NCBI GenBank assembly: GCA_905233915.1
Contig: CAJOFM010000014.1
Coordinates: forward strand, 1 to 49,793
DNA length: 49,793 bases
Direction of reading: 5' to 3'
From: an uncultured Muribaculaceae bacterium
GTDB lineage: Bacteria; Bacteroidota; Bacteroidia; Bacteroidales; Muribaculaceae
Both the position numbers and the translations under genes were made by a program. Positions 1 to 8,413 of the stretch are shown in pieces. Below the pieces are notes generated by a model. The model searched no databases, had not been told where the DNA came from, and saw nothing but the letters and a program-made list of their open reading frames with translations. Each line of letters opens with the position of its first letter. Positions within the stretch are counted from its first letter, which is position 1.

Positions 1-41
1 TTAAAAAACAACTTAAACAACTCAAACAATTTGGCATCCGC
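1..41. repeat. AT-rich intergenic repeat, copy 1
   Basis: This copy carries TTAAAAAACAACTTAAACAA, then CTCAAACAA and TTTGGCATCCGC. A closely similar block lies at 3148-3178 on the other side of the BspA-like gene, and an inverted version lies at 3229-3253. No coding potential is visible. It looks like a short interspersed intergenic repeat of unknown function. Confidence 0.55.
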
Positions 42-128
42 GTTCCTATAAATTAAAAACAATAAATACAATAATTACTAAGGCTGACGCGCAATAATTT
101 CCCGTGCGCAGCACGGTAAGAAAGTTTC

Positions 129-160
129 AGGCTTTAGGGCGCGGATGCCCCCTAAAGCCT
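129..160 (-). terminator. Possible terminator of the BspA-like gene
   Basis: Arms AGGCTTTAGGG (129-139) and CCCTAAAGCCT (150-160) form an 11-bp perfect stem just beyond the stop codon of the leftward gene. There is no strong U-tract on the minus strand, so termination is inferred from position and stem only. Between the stem and the stop codon is a short iterated stretch of CCTAATG/CCTAAAG words (161-190). Confidence 0.4.
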
Positions 161-186
161 AAAACCTAATGCCTAATGCCTAAAGC

Positions 187-3048
187 CTAATTATTAAGTA
201 CTAGCTGAATAAGTGCTGTCACGTCGGCCACGTTAACCACGCCGTCGCCACTCAGGTCGACAACCGAGAGGTCCACGGGCGTGCTGTTGAGGACAATCTG
301 GATCAAGGCCGTCACGTCGGCCACATTCACTATGCCATCGCCGTTGATGTCGCCGCGCTGACTGGCGTTCTTATCGGTGAAGTAGCCCGGGTTGCTCGTG
401 CCACCGTCGATGCGGGCATAGGTCTTATCCGTCGGGTTGTAATCGCTCCAGGTCGTTCCCTGGCCGCCCACCAGGCTGATGCAATTGGCGAACATTAAGG
501 AGGAAAGTGTCACAGCCTCCGTGCTCCAGCCATCGCCCACATAGATGGTCCGCAGATTGATATCGTCGGCAAACATAACATTCATATTAGTCACCTTGGA
601 CGTATTGAAACTGCTCAGGTCAAGGCTCGTCAAGCTGCTGCAGGAGCCAAACATACCGATCATGTTGGTCACCTCGCTAGTGTTAAGGTAGTTCAAGCCA
701 GTGATCGTTTGAAGATTCTGCATGCCATAAAACCAACCGTAGGTAGTCGTCGGGAGAGCAGCAGCGAACGAGGAGTTAAAGACCACCTTGGTCACGTTCT
801 GATTGGTGCCGTCAAGGTACCAACCGGTACTGTTGGAACCCCTGTTCAGGTCGTAGGTTGTGCCCGTGCGGGAGCTACGCAGTTTGTCAAAGTAGAACGT
901 CAGCGTCTTGTTCGACGGCGTGTAGCAGGCATAGGCCTCCTTCCATTCGGTGAAGTAGCCCGGGTTGCTGGGGCCGCCGTCGATGCGGGCATAGGTCTTG
1001 TCCGTATGGCTGTTATTGTAGGTCGTGCCCTGGCCACCCACCAGACTGACGCAGTTAAAGAACATATCTACGGAGTTGCTCACGGCCGCGGTGTTCCAGT
1101 CATTGCGTGTATAGATGGTTTCAAGATCAGTGCAGCCATAGAACATAGCTCTCATACTCGTCACCTTGGACGTATTGAAACCGCCCAAGTCAAGGGTCTT
1201 CAGTTGCCAGCAGTCACTGAACATTTCGTACATTACAGTCACATTGTGCGTGTCGAAACCGCTCAAGTCCAGGATCGTCAAGTTGTTGGAGTGCCCAAAC
1301 ATACTATGCATGGAGGTCACATTGGAGGTGTTGAAGTTGCTCACATCAAGGCTCGTCAAGCTTGTGCATCCCCAGAACATGACCGCCATTGAGGTTACCT
1401 TGGAGGTGTTGAAGGTGCTCACATCAAGGCTCGTCAAGCTTTCACAGTTTGAGAACATATAGCTCATGTCGGTCACCTCGCTGGTGTTCAGGTATTTCAA
1501 TCCCGTGATGGACTCCAGATTTCTCATCGGCCAGAACCAATGGTGGGTGGTTGTCGGGCGGGCATCAGCGAACGACGCGTTAAAGACCACCTGAGTCACG
1601 TTCTCACAGATGCCGTCAGTGAACCAAAGGGGAATGTCGTTGCCCGTGTTCAGGTCGTAGGTCGTGCCCATGCGGGAGCCGCGCTTGTTGTCGTAACAGA
1701 ACGTGAGCGTCGTGTTCGATGGCGTGTACCATGCATAGGCCTCGGTTTTAGCGGTGAGGTAGCCCGGATTGCTGGAGCCGCCGTCGACGTGGGCATAGGC
1801 CGCATCCACATGGCTGGAGCTGTAGGTCGTACCCTGGCCGCCCACCAGGCTGGAGCATTTATAGAACATATTATCTGAGTTTGTCACGGCCGCCGTGCTC
1901 CAACCAGTGCCCACATAGATCGTTTGCAGATTCCCGCAGTCATAGAACATGCAATTCATAGCGGTCACCTTGGACGTGTTGAAACCGCTCAAGTCAAAGC
2001 TCGTCAATTTATAGCAGCTATTGAACATGTGGCCCATATTGGTCACCTCACTGGTGTTCAAGTAGCTGAGGCCCGTGATGGACTCCAGATTATTCATCAT
2101 GTAAAACCAACCGAAGGTGGTCGTCGGGCGGGCCTCAGCGAACGACGGGTCAAAGACCACCCGGGTGACATCGGATCTGGTGCCGTCGGTGTCCCAACCG
2201 GCATCATTGGAGCCCGTGTTCAGGTCGTAGGTCGTGCCCGAACGGCATCCGCGCATGTTGTCGTAGTAGAACGTCAACGTCGTGTTCGACGGCGTGTAGC
2301 AGGCATAAGCCTCATGGCCCATATCGACAAAGTAGCCCGGGTCACTGGGGCCGCCGTCGATGTGGGCATAAGCCTTGTCCACATGGTTTTCATCATAGGT
2401 CGTGTACTGGCCGCCCATCAAGTTGTAGCAGTGCCAGAACATCTCTTCGGAGTTGGTCACTGCAGCCGTGCTCCAGCCACCGCCCACATAGATGATTTGC
2501 AGATTGCTGCAATCATAGAACATGTTGTACATGTTTGTCACCTTGGACGTGTTGAAATGGCCCAAGTCAAGTATTGTCAGGCCTGAGCAGCGACTGAACA
2601 TGCTACGCATATTTGTCACCTTGGAGGTAACGAAATGGGTCAAGTCGATGTTCGTCAATTCTTTGCAAAAGAAGAACATGTAAGCCATATTGGTCACCTC
2701 GCTGGTGTTCAGATACTCGATACCCTGGATGGTGTGAAGATTCTGCATGTCATAAAACCAATCGTAGGTGGTCGTCGGGCGGGCATCGGCGAACGACGGG
2801 CTAAAGACCACCTTGGTCACACTGGATTTGGTACCGTCGGTGTCCCAACCGGCATCGTTGGAGCCCGTGTTCAGGTCATAGGTCGTGCCCGTGCGACTGC
2901 TGCGGTAGTTGTCGTAGTAGAACGTGAGCGTCTTGTTCGCCGACGTGTAGCAGGCATAGGCCTCGGCTGCGCTGGCGCCGAGGGCACACATCATGGCCGT
3001 CACCAGGACGACCAAATGAAGAAGCAAATTATTCTTTCTCATAGCCAT
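187..3048 (-). CDS. BspA-like (DUF285) repeat surface protein with C-terminal dockerin
   Basis: Large exported surface protein of 953 residues. Residues 1-28 form a signal peptide with a hydrophobic core and an Ala-rich end (GASAA). Four modules follow, beginning near residues 29, 244, 436 and 704, each starting EAYACYT or EAYAWYT. Each module carries DUF285-type repeats of about 25 residues (consensus NTSKVTNMxxMFxxC), like those in BspA-family proteins. The C-terminus (about 897-953) has two calcium-loop sequences, DINGDGIVNVADV and DLSGDGVVNVADV, typical of a type I dockerin. Repeat number differs between modules; the third is longest. BspA-family proteins bind host matrix or other cells, so an adhesion role is inferred from the family. 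No sortase or T9SS domain is present, and I cannot name a partner cohesin. The gene stands alone with its own promoter. Confidence 0.85.
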   Translation of the reverse strand: MAMRKNNLLLHLVVLVTAMMCALGASAAEAYACYTSANKTLTFYYDNYRSSRTGTTYDLNTGSNDAGWDTDGTKSSVTKVVFSPSFADARPTTTYDWFYDMQNLHTIQGIEYLNTSEVTNMAYMFFFCKELTNIDLTHFVTSKVTNMRSMFSRCSGLTILDLGHFNTSKVTNMYNMFYDCSNLQIIYVGGGWSTAAVTNSEEMFWHCYNLMGGQYTTYDENHVDKAYAHIDGGPSDPGYFVDMGHEAYACYTPSNTTLTFYYDNMRGCRSGTTYDLNTGSNDAGWDTDGTRSDVTRVVFDPSFAEARPTTTFGWFYMMNNLESITGLSYLNTSEVTNMGHMFNSCYKLTSFDLSGFNTSKVTAMNCMFYDCGNLQTIYVGTGWSTAAVTNSDNMFYKCSSLVGGQGTTYSSSHVDAAYAHVDGGSSNPGYLTAKTEAYAWYTPSNTTLTFCYDNKRGSRMGTTYDLNTGNDIPLWFTDGICENVTQVVFNASFADARPTTTHHWFWPMRNLESITGLKYLNTSEVTDMSYMFSNCESLTSLDVSTFNTSKVTSMAVMFWGCTSLTSLDVSNFNTSNVTSMHSMFGHSNNLTILDLSGFDTHNVTVMYEMFSDCWQLKTLDLGGFNTSKVTSMRAMFYGCTDLETIYTRNDWNTAAVSNSVDMFFNCVSLVGGQGTTYNNSHTDKTYARIDGGPSNPGYFTEWKEAYACYTPSNKTLTFYFDKLRSSRTGTTYDLNRGSNSTGWYLDGTNQNVTKVVFNSSFAAALPTTTYGWFYGMQNLQTITGLNYLNTSEVTNMIGMFGSCSSLTSLDLSSFNTSKVTNMNVMFADDINLRTIYVGDGWSTEAVTLSSLMFANCISLVGGQGTTWSDYNPTDKTYARIDGGTSNPGYFTDKNASQRGDINGDGIVNVADVTALIQIVLNSTPVDLSVVDLSGDGVVNVADVTALIQLVLNN

Positions 3049-3074
3049 TTCAGTTTAAAAGTTAATAACTGCCG

Positions 3075-3105
3075 CAAATTTAGTGATTATTTTCAAGTTT
3101 TCAAA
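3075..3105 (-). promoter_or_regulatory. Promoter of the BspA-like gene
   Basis: On the minus strand a TTTG box (3105-3102) lies 19 bp from TAAATTTG (3082-3075), matching the Bacteroidetes TTTG/TAnnTTTG consensus. The start codon is 26 bp downstream. Confidence 0.7.
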
Positions 3106-3147
3106 CTATAGTAGTAAGTTTTTCACTTGGCATCCGCATCGCTTTTA

Positions 3148-3178
3148 TTAAAAACAACTTAAACAATTTGGCATACGC
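3148..3178. repeat. AT-rich intergenic repeat, copy 2
   Basis: TTAAAAACAACTTAAACAAT followed by TTTGGCATACGC, a near copy of the block at 1-41. Another TTGGCATCCGC word occurs at 3128-3138. The 353-bp gap 3049-3401 holds only these repeats plus the outward promoters of the two flanking genes. A short open frame at 3205-3402 ends in the uvrA start and shows no protein-like features. Confidence 0.55.
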
Positions 3179-3228
3179 TTACACTTCAAACAACAGGAAC
3201 AACCATGAACAACAATAACAACCCTTTG

Positions 3229-3253
3229 GTTAAGTTGTTTGAGTTGTTTTTAA
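3229..3253. repeat. AT-rich intergenic repeat, inverted copy
   Basis: GGTTAAGTTGTTTGAGTTG followed by TTTTTAA is the reverse complement of the motif at 1-30. Copies 2 and 3 together form a loose inverted pair about 50 bp apart. Confidence 0.5.
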
Positions 3254-3350
3254 TACCCATTGAGCGCTGGATTGTAATTTTTGTCTGTCTTGTCTTCTAT
3301 AAACGAGTGGGGATTGTTATAAAAGTTGTTAGAAAAGTGAGGTTGGAGAG

Positions 3351-3382
3351 TTTGGTTTTCTCGCGAAAAAGCCGTACCTTTG
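3351..3382 (+). promoter_or_regulatory. uvrA promoter
   Basis: TTTG at 3351-3354, a 20-bp spacer, then TACCTTTG at 3375-3382. This is a full Bacteroidetes-type match 19 bp ahead of the ATG at 3402, so the leader should be short. Confidence 0.75.
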
Positions 3383-3401
3383 CGGGCTCGAATTTTCTAT
3401 A

Positions 3402-6209
3402 ATGGCTATTGGAGGAGACATCATCATCAAGGGGGCCCGCGTCAACAACCTGAAGAACGTTGACGTGGCGATTCCGCGCGGCAAGTTTGTCGTCGTGACG
3501 GGCCTGTCGGGCAGCGGCAAGTCGTCGCTGGCCTTTGACACGTTGTATGCCGAGGGACAGCGCCGCTATGTGGAGAGTCTGTCGTCCTATGCCCGCCAGT
3601 TCATGGGGCGCATGAGCAAGCCCGACTGCGACTTCATCCGCGGGCTGCCGCCCGCCATCGCCGTCGAGCAGCGCACCGTGACGCGCAACTCGCGCAGCAC
3701 CGTGGGCACTAGCACCGAGATCTATGACTACCTGAGGCTGCTGTTCGCCCGTGTGGGCAAGACCTACTCGCCCATCTCGGGGCAAATCGTCAAGAAGCAC
3801 ACCGCCAACGACGTCATCGACACCATCAACACCTATCCCGACGGCACCCGCCTGGCGCTGTTGACCGAGGTCATCGTCCCCGAGGGACGCGACCTGCGCA
3901 CCCAGCTCGACATCCTCGTCAAGGGCGGCTACTCCAGGCTGATGACCCGCGACGGCCGCTTCGTCGATATCACGCAGGTGATGGACACCGAGGGCGAACT
4001 CAACGCCGCCGACTACCGACTGCTCATCGACCGCCTGGCGGTGACGCACAGCCGCGACGACGAGATGCGCCTGCTGGACTCGCTGCAGACGGCCTTCTAC
4101 GAGGGCAAGGACGAGTGCATCGTGGTGATGTGGCAGCAGGACGGCACGATGGTCGAGCACCGCTTTTCCAAGCGGTTTGAGCTAGACGGGATGACCTTTG
4201 ACGAGCCGAGTGACCTGATGTTCAACTTCAACAACCCCATCGGGGCGTGCCCCACATGCGAGGGCTTTGGCAGCGTCATCGGCATCGACGAGAACCTGGT
4301 GGTCCCCGACCGTGGGCGGTCCATCTATGACGACGCGGTGATGTGCTGGCGCGGCGAGGTGATGAGCGAGTGGAAACGCGCCTTCATCCACGTGGCGGCC
4401 CACCATGATTTCCCCATCCACAAGCCCTACAACGAACTGACGCAGGAGCAGCTCGACCTGCTGTGGCACGGCACGGGCGACGGCGAGTGGAGCGGTGTGG
4501 ACGGCTTCTTTGAGTGGATCAAGAGCAAGTCCTATGCGATACAGTACCGCGTGCTGCTGGCGCGCTACCGGGGCAAGACGGTGTGTCCCGTGTGCCACGG
4601 CACCCGCCTCAAGCCTCAGGCAGAATACGTCAAGGTGGGTGGCATCACCATCAGCGAGATGGTGCGCATGCCCGTCAAGGACCTGCTGCAGTGGTTCAAC
4701 GAGCTTCAACTCGACGAGACCGATGCGCAGATTGCCAAGCGGCTGCTGGTCGAGGTCAAGAGCAGGCTGGAGTACCTGTGCGAGGTGGGTGTGGGCTACC
4801 TGACGCTCGACCGCCTGTCGGCGACCCTGTCGGGCGGTGAGAGCCAGCGCATCAACCTGGCCACCGCATTGGGCAGCTCGCTCGTGGGGTCGGTCTATAT
4901 CCTCGACGAGCCTTCCATCGGCCTGCACTCGCGCGACACCCACCGCCTGATACACGTGCTGCGCATGCTGCAGCAGCTGGGCAACACCGTGGTCGTCGTC
5001 GAGCATGACGAGGACATCATCCGCAGTGCCGACTACCTGATCGACGTGGGACCCGAGGCGGGCCGCAACGGCGGACGCATCACCTATCAGGGACCCGTGG
5101 ATGATCTGGAAAAAGCCGAAGACAGCTACACCGCCAAATACCTGACGGGGGCCATGTCCATCCCCGTGCCCAAGCAGCGCCGCCGCTGGAACCAGTATAT
5201 CGAGATCAAGAACGCCACACAGAACAACCTCAAGGGCATCGACGTGAAATTCCCGCTGGGAGTGATGACCGTGGTGACGGGCGTGAGCGGTTCGGGCAAA
5301 TCGACCCTCGTGGGCAAGATCCTCTACCCTGCCCTGGCACGCCAACTCGACCAGACGGCCGACGCTCCTGGCAGCCACAGCGGCATCGGGGGCGACCTGA
5401 GCCGCCTGCAGGCCGTGGAATTCATCGACCAAGGCCCCATCGGCAAGAGCTCTCGCAGCAACCCCGCGACCTACCTGAAGGCCTTTGACGAGATACGCCA
5501 ACTGTTTGCCCAGCAGCAGCTGTCCAAGCAGATGGGCTACAACGGCAGCTTCTTCTCGTTCAACTCGCCTGGCGGCCGTTGCGAGGAGTGTAAGGGCGAA
5601 GGCACCATCACCATCGAGATGCAGTTCATGGCCGACATCACGCTCACCTGCGAGGCCTGCCACGGCAAACGCTTCTCGCGCAACGCCCTAGACGTGACCT
5701 ACCGCGACCGCACCATCAGCGACGTGCTGGACATGACAGTGAACCAGGCAATCGAGTTCTTCAGCGAGACGAACACCTATAACGAGCACAAAATCGTGCG
5801 GCGCCTGAAGCCGTTGCAGGACGTGGGACTGGGTTACATCAAGCTGGGACAGTCGTCCTCGACCCTGTCGGGCGGCGAGAACCAGCGCGTGAAGCTGGCC
5901 TATTACCTGAGCGGTGAGCGCCAGGGCAACACGCTGTTCATCTTCGACGAACCGACGACGGGTCTGCACTTCCACGACATCAACACGCTGATGAAGTCCT
6001 TTGACCAGCTCATCGGCAACGGCCACACGGTGGTCATCATCGAGCACAACCTGGACGTGATCAAGTGCGCCGACCACATCATCGACCTTGGACCCGAGGG
6101 CGGCGAGAACGGCGGCAGCATCGTCATCACGGGCACGCCCGAGGAGGTCGCCCGTTGCAAGGAGAGCTACACGGGCCGCTTTCTGGCAGAGAAACTACCA
6201 CACGTCTGA
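3402..6209 (+). CDS. uvrA: Excinuclease ABC subunit A (UvrA)
   Basis: DNA damage-recognition ATPase of nucleotide excision repair; it loads UvrB at lesions. The protein has 935 residues, the normal UvrA length. The first Walker A is GLSGSGKS at residues 34-41, followed by the UvrA-typical [14 protein letters not shown]. There are two ABC signatures ([12 protein letters not shown] and [12 protein letters not shown]) with Walker B segments [11 protein letters not shown] and [11 protein letters not shown], and a second Walker [10 protein letters not shown]. The late zinc finger is intact (CEECKGEG and later CEACHGKR). The early zinc module has only its second half (CPTCEGFG); the usual first CxxC is replaced by KRFELDG. 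I have seen this in other Bacteroidetes UvrA proteins, so it looks like a lineage trait rather than damage. A UvrA paralogue elsewhere in the genome cannot be excluded. Confidence 0.95.
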   Translation: MAIGGDIIIKGARVNNLKNVDVAIPRGKFVVVTGLSGSGKSSLAFDTLYAEGQRRYVESLSSYARQFMGRMSKPDCDFIRGLPPAIAVEQRTVTRNSRSTVGTSTEIYDYLRLLFARVGKTYSPISGQIVKKHTANDVIDTINTYPDGTRLALLTEVIVPEGRDLRTQLDILVKGGYSRLMTRDGRFVDITQVMDTEGELNAADYRLLIDRLAVTHSRDDEMRLLDSLQTAFYEGKDECIVVMWQQDGTMVEHRFSKRFELDGMTFDEPSDLMFNFNNPIGACPTCEGFGSVIGIDENLVVPDRGRSIYDDAVMCWRGEVMSEWKRAFIHVAAHHDFPIHKPYNELTQEQLDLLWHGTGDGEWSGVDGFFEWIKSKSYAIQYRVLLARYRGKTVCPVCHGTRLKPQAEYVKVGGITISEMVRMPVKDLLQWFNELQLDETDAQIAKRLLVEVKSRLEYLCEVGVGYLTLDRLSATLSGGESQRINLATALGSSLVGSVYILDEPSIGLHSRDTHRLIHVLRMLQQLGNTVVVVEHDEDIIRSADYLIDVGPEAGRNGGRITYQGPVDDLEKAEDSYTAKYLTGAMSIPVPKQRRRWNQYIEIKNATQNNLKGIDVKFPLGVMTVVTGVSGSGKSTLVGKILYPALARQLDQTADAPGSHSGIGGDLSRLQAVEFIDQGPIGKSSRSNPATYLKAFDEIRQLFAQQQLSKQMGYNGSFFSFNSPGGRCEECKGEGTITIEMQFMADITLTCEACHGKRFSRNALDVTYRDRTISDVLDMTVNQAIEFFSETNTYNEHKIVRRLKPLQDVGLGYIKLGQSSSTLSGGENQRVKLAYYLSGERQGNTLFIFDEPTTGLHFHDINTLMKSFDQLIGNGHTVVIIEHNLDVIKCADHIIDLGPEGGENGGSIVITGTPEEVARCKESYTGRFLAEKLPHV

Positions 6210-6234
6210 AACAAAAACTATTTATAAAAATATA

Positions 6235-6302
6235 AACGCTGATTACGCGAATTATCACGGATTATAATATTTAACTATCAGCGCTAATCCGCGTAATTCG
6301 TG
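6235..6302. repeat. Degenerate inverted intergenic repeat
   Basis: A block containing GCTGATTACGCGAATTATCA is followed, inverted, by CGCTAATCCGCGTAATTCGTG. The two arms are imperfect reverse complements, forming a long weak hairpin between uvrA and the next gene. Similar 'GCGAATTA/CGCGGATTA' intergenic repeats are widespread in Bacteroidetes genomes. It could act as a weak bidirectional terminator; no T-run is present. Confidence 0.5.
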
Positions 6303-6348
6303 TTTAGTATTTCTAGCCCATGGGGCAATATTAAAACGATCGCAAAAC

Positions 6349-6915
6349 ATGGATCCGATAAAAGACAATTCGAGGGAGATGCGGAAGGAGTTTTTCGCCT
6401 TTCGCAACGGCATCGTGGCCGATAAGTTGAGGAAAGCTGGTGACCCGCATCCCGTGATGATGGGGTGTCTGCTGGTGGACGTGCAGGCTATCGCCCAACG
6501 GCAACGCGAGGCCATCGGCGATGCCGACACGCTGGCCGCGCTTGCCCAAGAGCTGTGGGAGGACACGAAATCCCGCGAATGCCGCCTGGCCGCCCCGATG
6601 CTCTATCCGCCTGAGATGATGTCGCTGGAAAAGGCCCTGCAGTGGTGCTCCACGGTCGAGACCATCGAGGTGGCCGACACCCTGTGCCACAAGCTATTGC
6701 GCCACACCCCCGATGCCGATGCCCTGTTCCGACAACTCATTGCCGACGAGCGTCCGCTTGTGAAATACACGGGCTACCGCTTGATGCTCAACCTGATGCT
6801 CCTGAACAAACTGCAACTCACCGAACAGCTCCATGTCATCGTGAACAACGAAGCCGAGCAAGCCCAAGGCCCCCTCGCCAACCTACTGAAAGACATCCAA
6901 GAAGAATATATTTGA
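6349..6915 (+). CDS. AlkD-like DNA alkylation repair (HEAT-repeat) protein
   Basis: Protein of 188 residues, all helical in character, matching the pattern of the DNA alkylation repair family (AlkD-like HEAT repeats). Supporting stretches are LAQELWEDTKSRECRLAAPML (compare 'ALELWxSxxHEARxLA') and CSTVETIEVADTLCHKLL followed by ERPLVKYTGYRLMLNLM (compare 'WDVCDxVCxNL...VKRAGFALM'). AlkD enzymes excise N3- and N7-alkylpurines without base flipping. At 188 residues this is shorter than the usual 220-240, and I cannot confirm the catalytic Asp/Trp/Arg set, so it may be a non-catalytic relative. It follows uvrA in the same direction after a 139-bp gap containing a repeat; joint regulation is possible but not shown. 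ATG at 6349 is the first start in frame. Confidence 0.65.
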   Translation: MDPIKDNSREMRKEFFAFRNGIVADKLRKAGDPHPVMMGCLLVDVQAIAQRQREAIGDADTLAALAQELWEDTKSRECRLAAPMLYPPEMMSLEKALQWCSTVETIEVADTLCHKLLRHTPDADALFRQLIADERPLVKYTGYRLMLNLMLLNKLQLTEQLHVIVNNEAEQAQGPLANLLKDIQEEYI

Positions 6916-6927
6916 GGCCGTTCGCCT

Positions 6928-6960
6928 CACGCTAAGCCGCTAAGACGCTAAGTTTTTTTT
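6928..6960. repeat. CGCTAAG short iterated repeat with T-tract
   Basis: CACGCTAAGCCGCTAAGACG followed by CTAAG carries three GCTAAG words, then eight T residues (6953-6960). Together with the small GAGGC/GCCTC hairpin at 6914-6928, which overlaps the stop codon of the previous gene, it could end transcription of that gene. Confidence 0.45.
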
Positions 6961-6967
6961 ATAAATA

Positions 6968-7078
6968 GCAGGCCGAAGGTCTGCACTCGCCTGAAGGGCG
7001 AGCATCTGAATAACCTCCGGTGCACATGAGCAACAACGGTATGTCGAGAGCGGCCACGCCAAGGCGAGGCCATACCCT
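6968..7078. other. GC-rich unassigned intergenic element
   Basis: Non-coding block between two convergent genes. It is GC-rich, unlike the AT-rich gaps elsewhere, and contains short stems such as CTCGCC/GGGCGAG (6986-7002). It resembles a decayed or interspersed repeat, but I see no open frame, transposase remnant or known RNA. Confidence 0.3.
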
Positions 7079-7103
7079 TTCATCTAAAATGTGATTAATT
7101 GAA

Positions 7104-8240
7104 CTATTGGTCGGACATGAGGTCGCGGATGATGCTGTCGCTCAGGAGGATGCCGTCGCGGGTAAGGACGTAGCGGCTGCCGTCTGTCACGTGCAAATGT
7201 CCTGCCTCGATATGGCGCTGTGCCTCACGGATGAAGTGTTGCCAGGCCTTGTCGCCGAAGTCGAGGCGCAGGCGGTCGGCATCGACGCCGTCGGCGGTGC
7301 GCAAGCCCAGCATCACGCGCTCGTCATAGCGCTCCCAGGGCGTCAATTCCTCTTGTTCAAAGGCAGTCTCTCCCGCCGTTATCTTGCTGATGTATTGCTG
7401 CAGGTCGTGGGGATTATAGCGGCGGACACGGCCGTCGTAGCTGTGGGCCGCGGCACCGAGTCCCAGGTAGGGCGTGTCGTTCCAGTAGGAGGAATTGTGG
7501 CGGGAACGGTAACCGGGCTTGGCAAAATTGGAAATCTCATAGTGCTCATAGCCAGCCGCTTGCAGCACATCAACCAGAATGTGGTACATCTCCAGGCATT
7601 GGTCCTCGGGGACCTCGGTTACCTCGCCGCGCTCGCGCTGGTGCCACAGGCGGGTGCCCTCCTCGTAAGTGAGTCCGTAGGCCGAGATGTGTTGAGGCTG
7701 TAAGTCTATCGCCTGCCGCACCGACGCCGCCCAGGACTCGGGCGTCTGACCCGGAAGACCGAAGATGAGGTCGAGGCTGATGTTGTCAATCCCCGCAGCA
7801 CGCAAACGGGCTACGGCCTCGGTGGCCTGTTGTGCCGTGTGACGGCGGCCAATCAGCCGCAGAATCTTGTCCTCGAACGACTGCACGCCCATGCTCACGC
7901 GGTTCACGCCAAGCTGGCTCACCGCGCTGCACCACTCGGGTGTCACATCGTCGGGATTGGCCTCGACAGTAAACTCTTCAGCCGCCTCAAGGTCAAGCTG
8001 TTCCCGCAAGCCAGTAATCAGTCGGGACAGCAGCGGCAGGGGCAACTGTGACGGCGTGCCGCCACCCAGATAGAGTGTCCTGATTGGCTCGCCTTGCAAC
8101 TCGGTCTGCCGCAATGCAGCCTCGGCAAGCAATGCGTTGACATATGGCTCGCCCAATTCGCTCAAGCGCAACGTCGAGAAAAAGTCGCAGTAGCTGCAAC
8201 GACTCGCACAAAACGGAATATGGACATAAATGCCTGCCAT
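7104..8240 (-). CDS. hemW: Radical SAM protein HemW (coproporphyrinogen III oxidase-like)
   Basis: Radical SAM protein of 378 residues in the HemW/HemN family; HemW is a haem chaperone rather than a true coproporphyrinogen oxidase. The protein starts MAGIYVHIPFCASRCSYCDFF, which places the [4Fe-4S] motif CxxxCxxC at Cys11, Cys15 and Cys18. GGGTPSQL and the 'RVSMGVQSF' and 'DLIFGLPGQT' segments follow, all typical of the family. The lone extra Cys before the cluster that marks true HemN is absent, which favours HemW. The frame is open for 64 more codons upstream, but that extension lacks family similarity and would cross the promoter of the divergent gene. I therefore take the ATG at 8240. A TATATTTG box lies only 7 bp before it, so the transcript is probably leaderless. 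Confidence 0.88.
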   Translation of the reverse strand: MAGIYVHIPFCASRCSYCDFFSTLRLSELGEPYVNALLAEAALRQTELQGEPIRTLYLGGGTPSQLPLPLLSRLITGLREQLDLEAAEEFTVEANPDDVTPEWCSAVSQLGVNRVSMGVQSFEDKILRLIGRRHTAQQATEAVARLRAAGIDNISLDLIFGLPGQTPESWAASVRQAIDLQPQHISAYGLTYEEGTRLWHQRERGEVTEVPEDQCLEMYHILVDVLQAAGYEHYEISNFAKPGYRSRHNSSYWNDTPYLGLGAAAHSYDGRVRRYNPHDLQQYISKITAGETAFEQEELTPWERYDERVMLGLRTADGVDADRLRLDFGDKAWQHFIREAQRHIEAGHLHVTDGSRYVLTRDGILLSDSIIRDLMSDQ

Positions 8241-8247
8241 GAGGACG

Positions 8248-8255
8248 CAAATATA
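8248..8255 (-). promoter_or_regulatory. hemW promoter -7 box
   Basis: The minus strand reads TATATTTG here, an exact TAnnTTTG match 7 bp from the chosen hemW ATG. The -33 element is not clear. The position supports a leaderless or nearly leaderless mRNA. Confidence 0.55.
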
Positions 8256-8317
8256 CACATTTCCCGCGTTCCCAAGGCCCTTTTTGGGCATTGTAAATAA
8301 TTTTCTTATTAATAATG

Positions 8318-8347
8318 TTGTGTTTTGCGCAAAATTTAGTAATTTTG
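8318..8347 (+). promoter_or_regulatory. Promoter of the EF-G2-type gene
   Basis: TTG at 8318-8320, about 19 bp, then TAATTTTG at 8340-8347, which fits the Bacteroidetes consensus. The ATG is at 8414, leaving an A-rich leader of about 60 nt. Confidence 0.65.
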
Positions 8348-8413
8348 CAGGCTGATTAGCGAGAACAAACAACAATTTACTATATAACAACCATTTAACA
8401 ACAAAATCAACTA

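Noticed and set aside
187..3048. Regular repeats suggesting a CRISPR array
   Set aside because: The repeats are in-frame protein repeats (DUF285) with coding variation, not short identical repeats with unique spacers. No cas gene is present.
3205..3402. Short 65-codon frame in the gap before uvrA
   Set aside because: It overlaps the intergenic repeats and the uvrA promoter, ends at the uvrA start and has no protein-like features.
4182..5663. Long open frame of 493 codons antisense to uvrA
   Set aside because: It mirrors the uvrA codon pattern, is rich in His, Val, Ala and Leu as antisense frames of GC-rich genes are, and shows no domain. uvrA on the other strand is certain.
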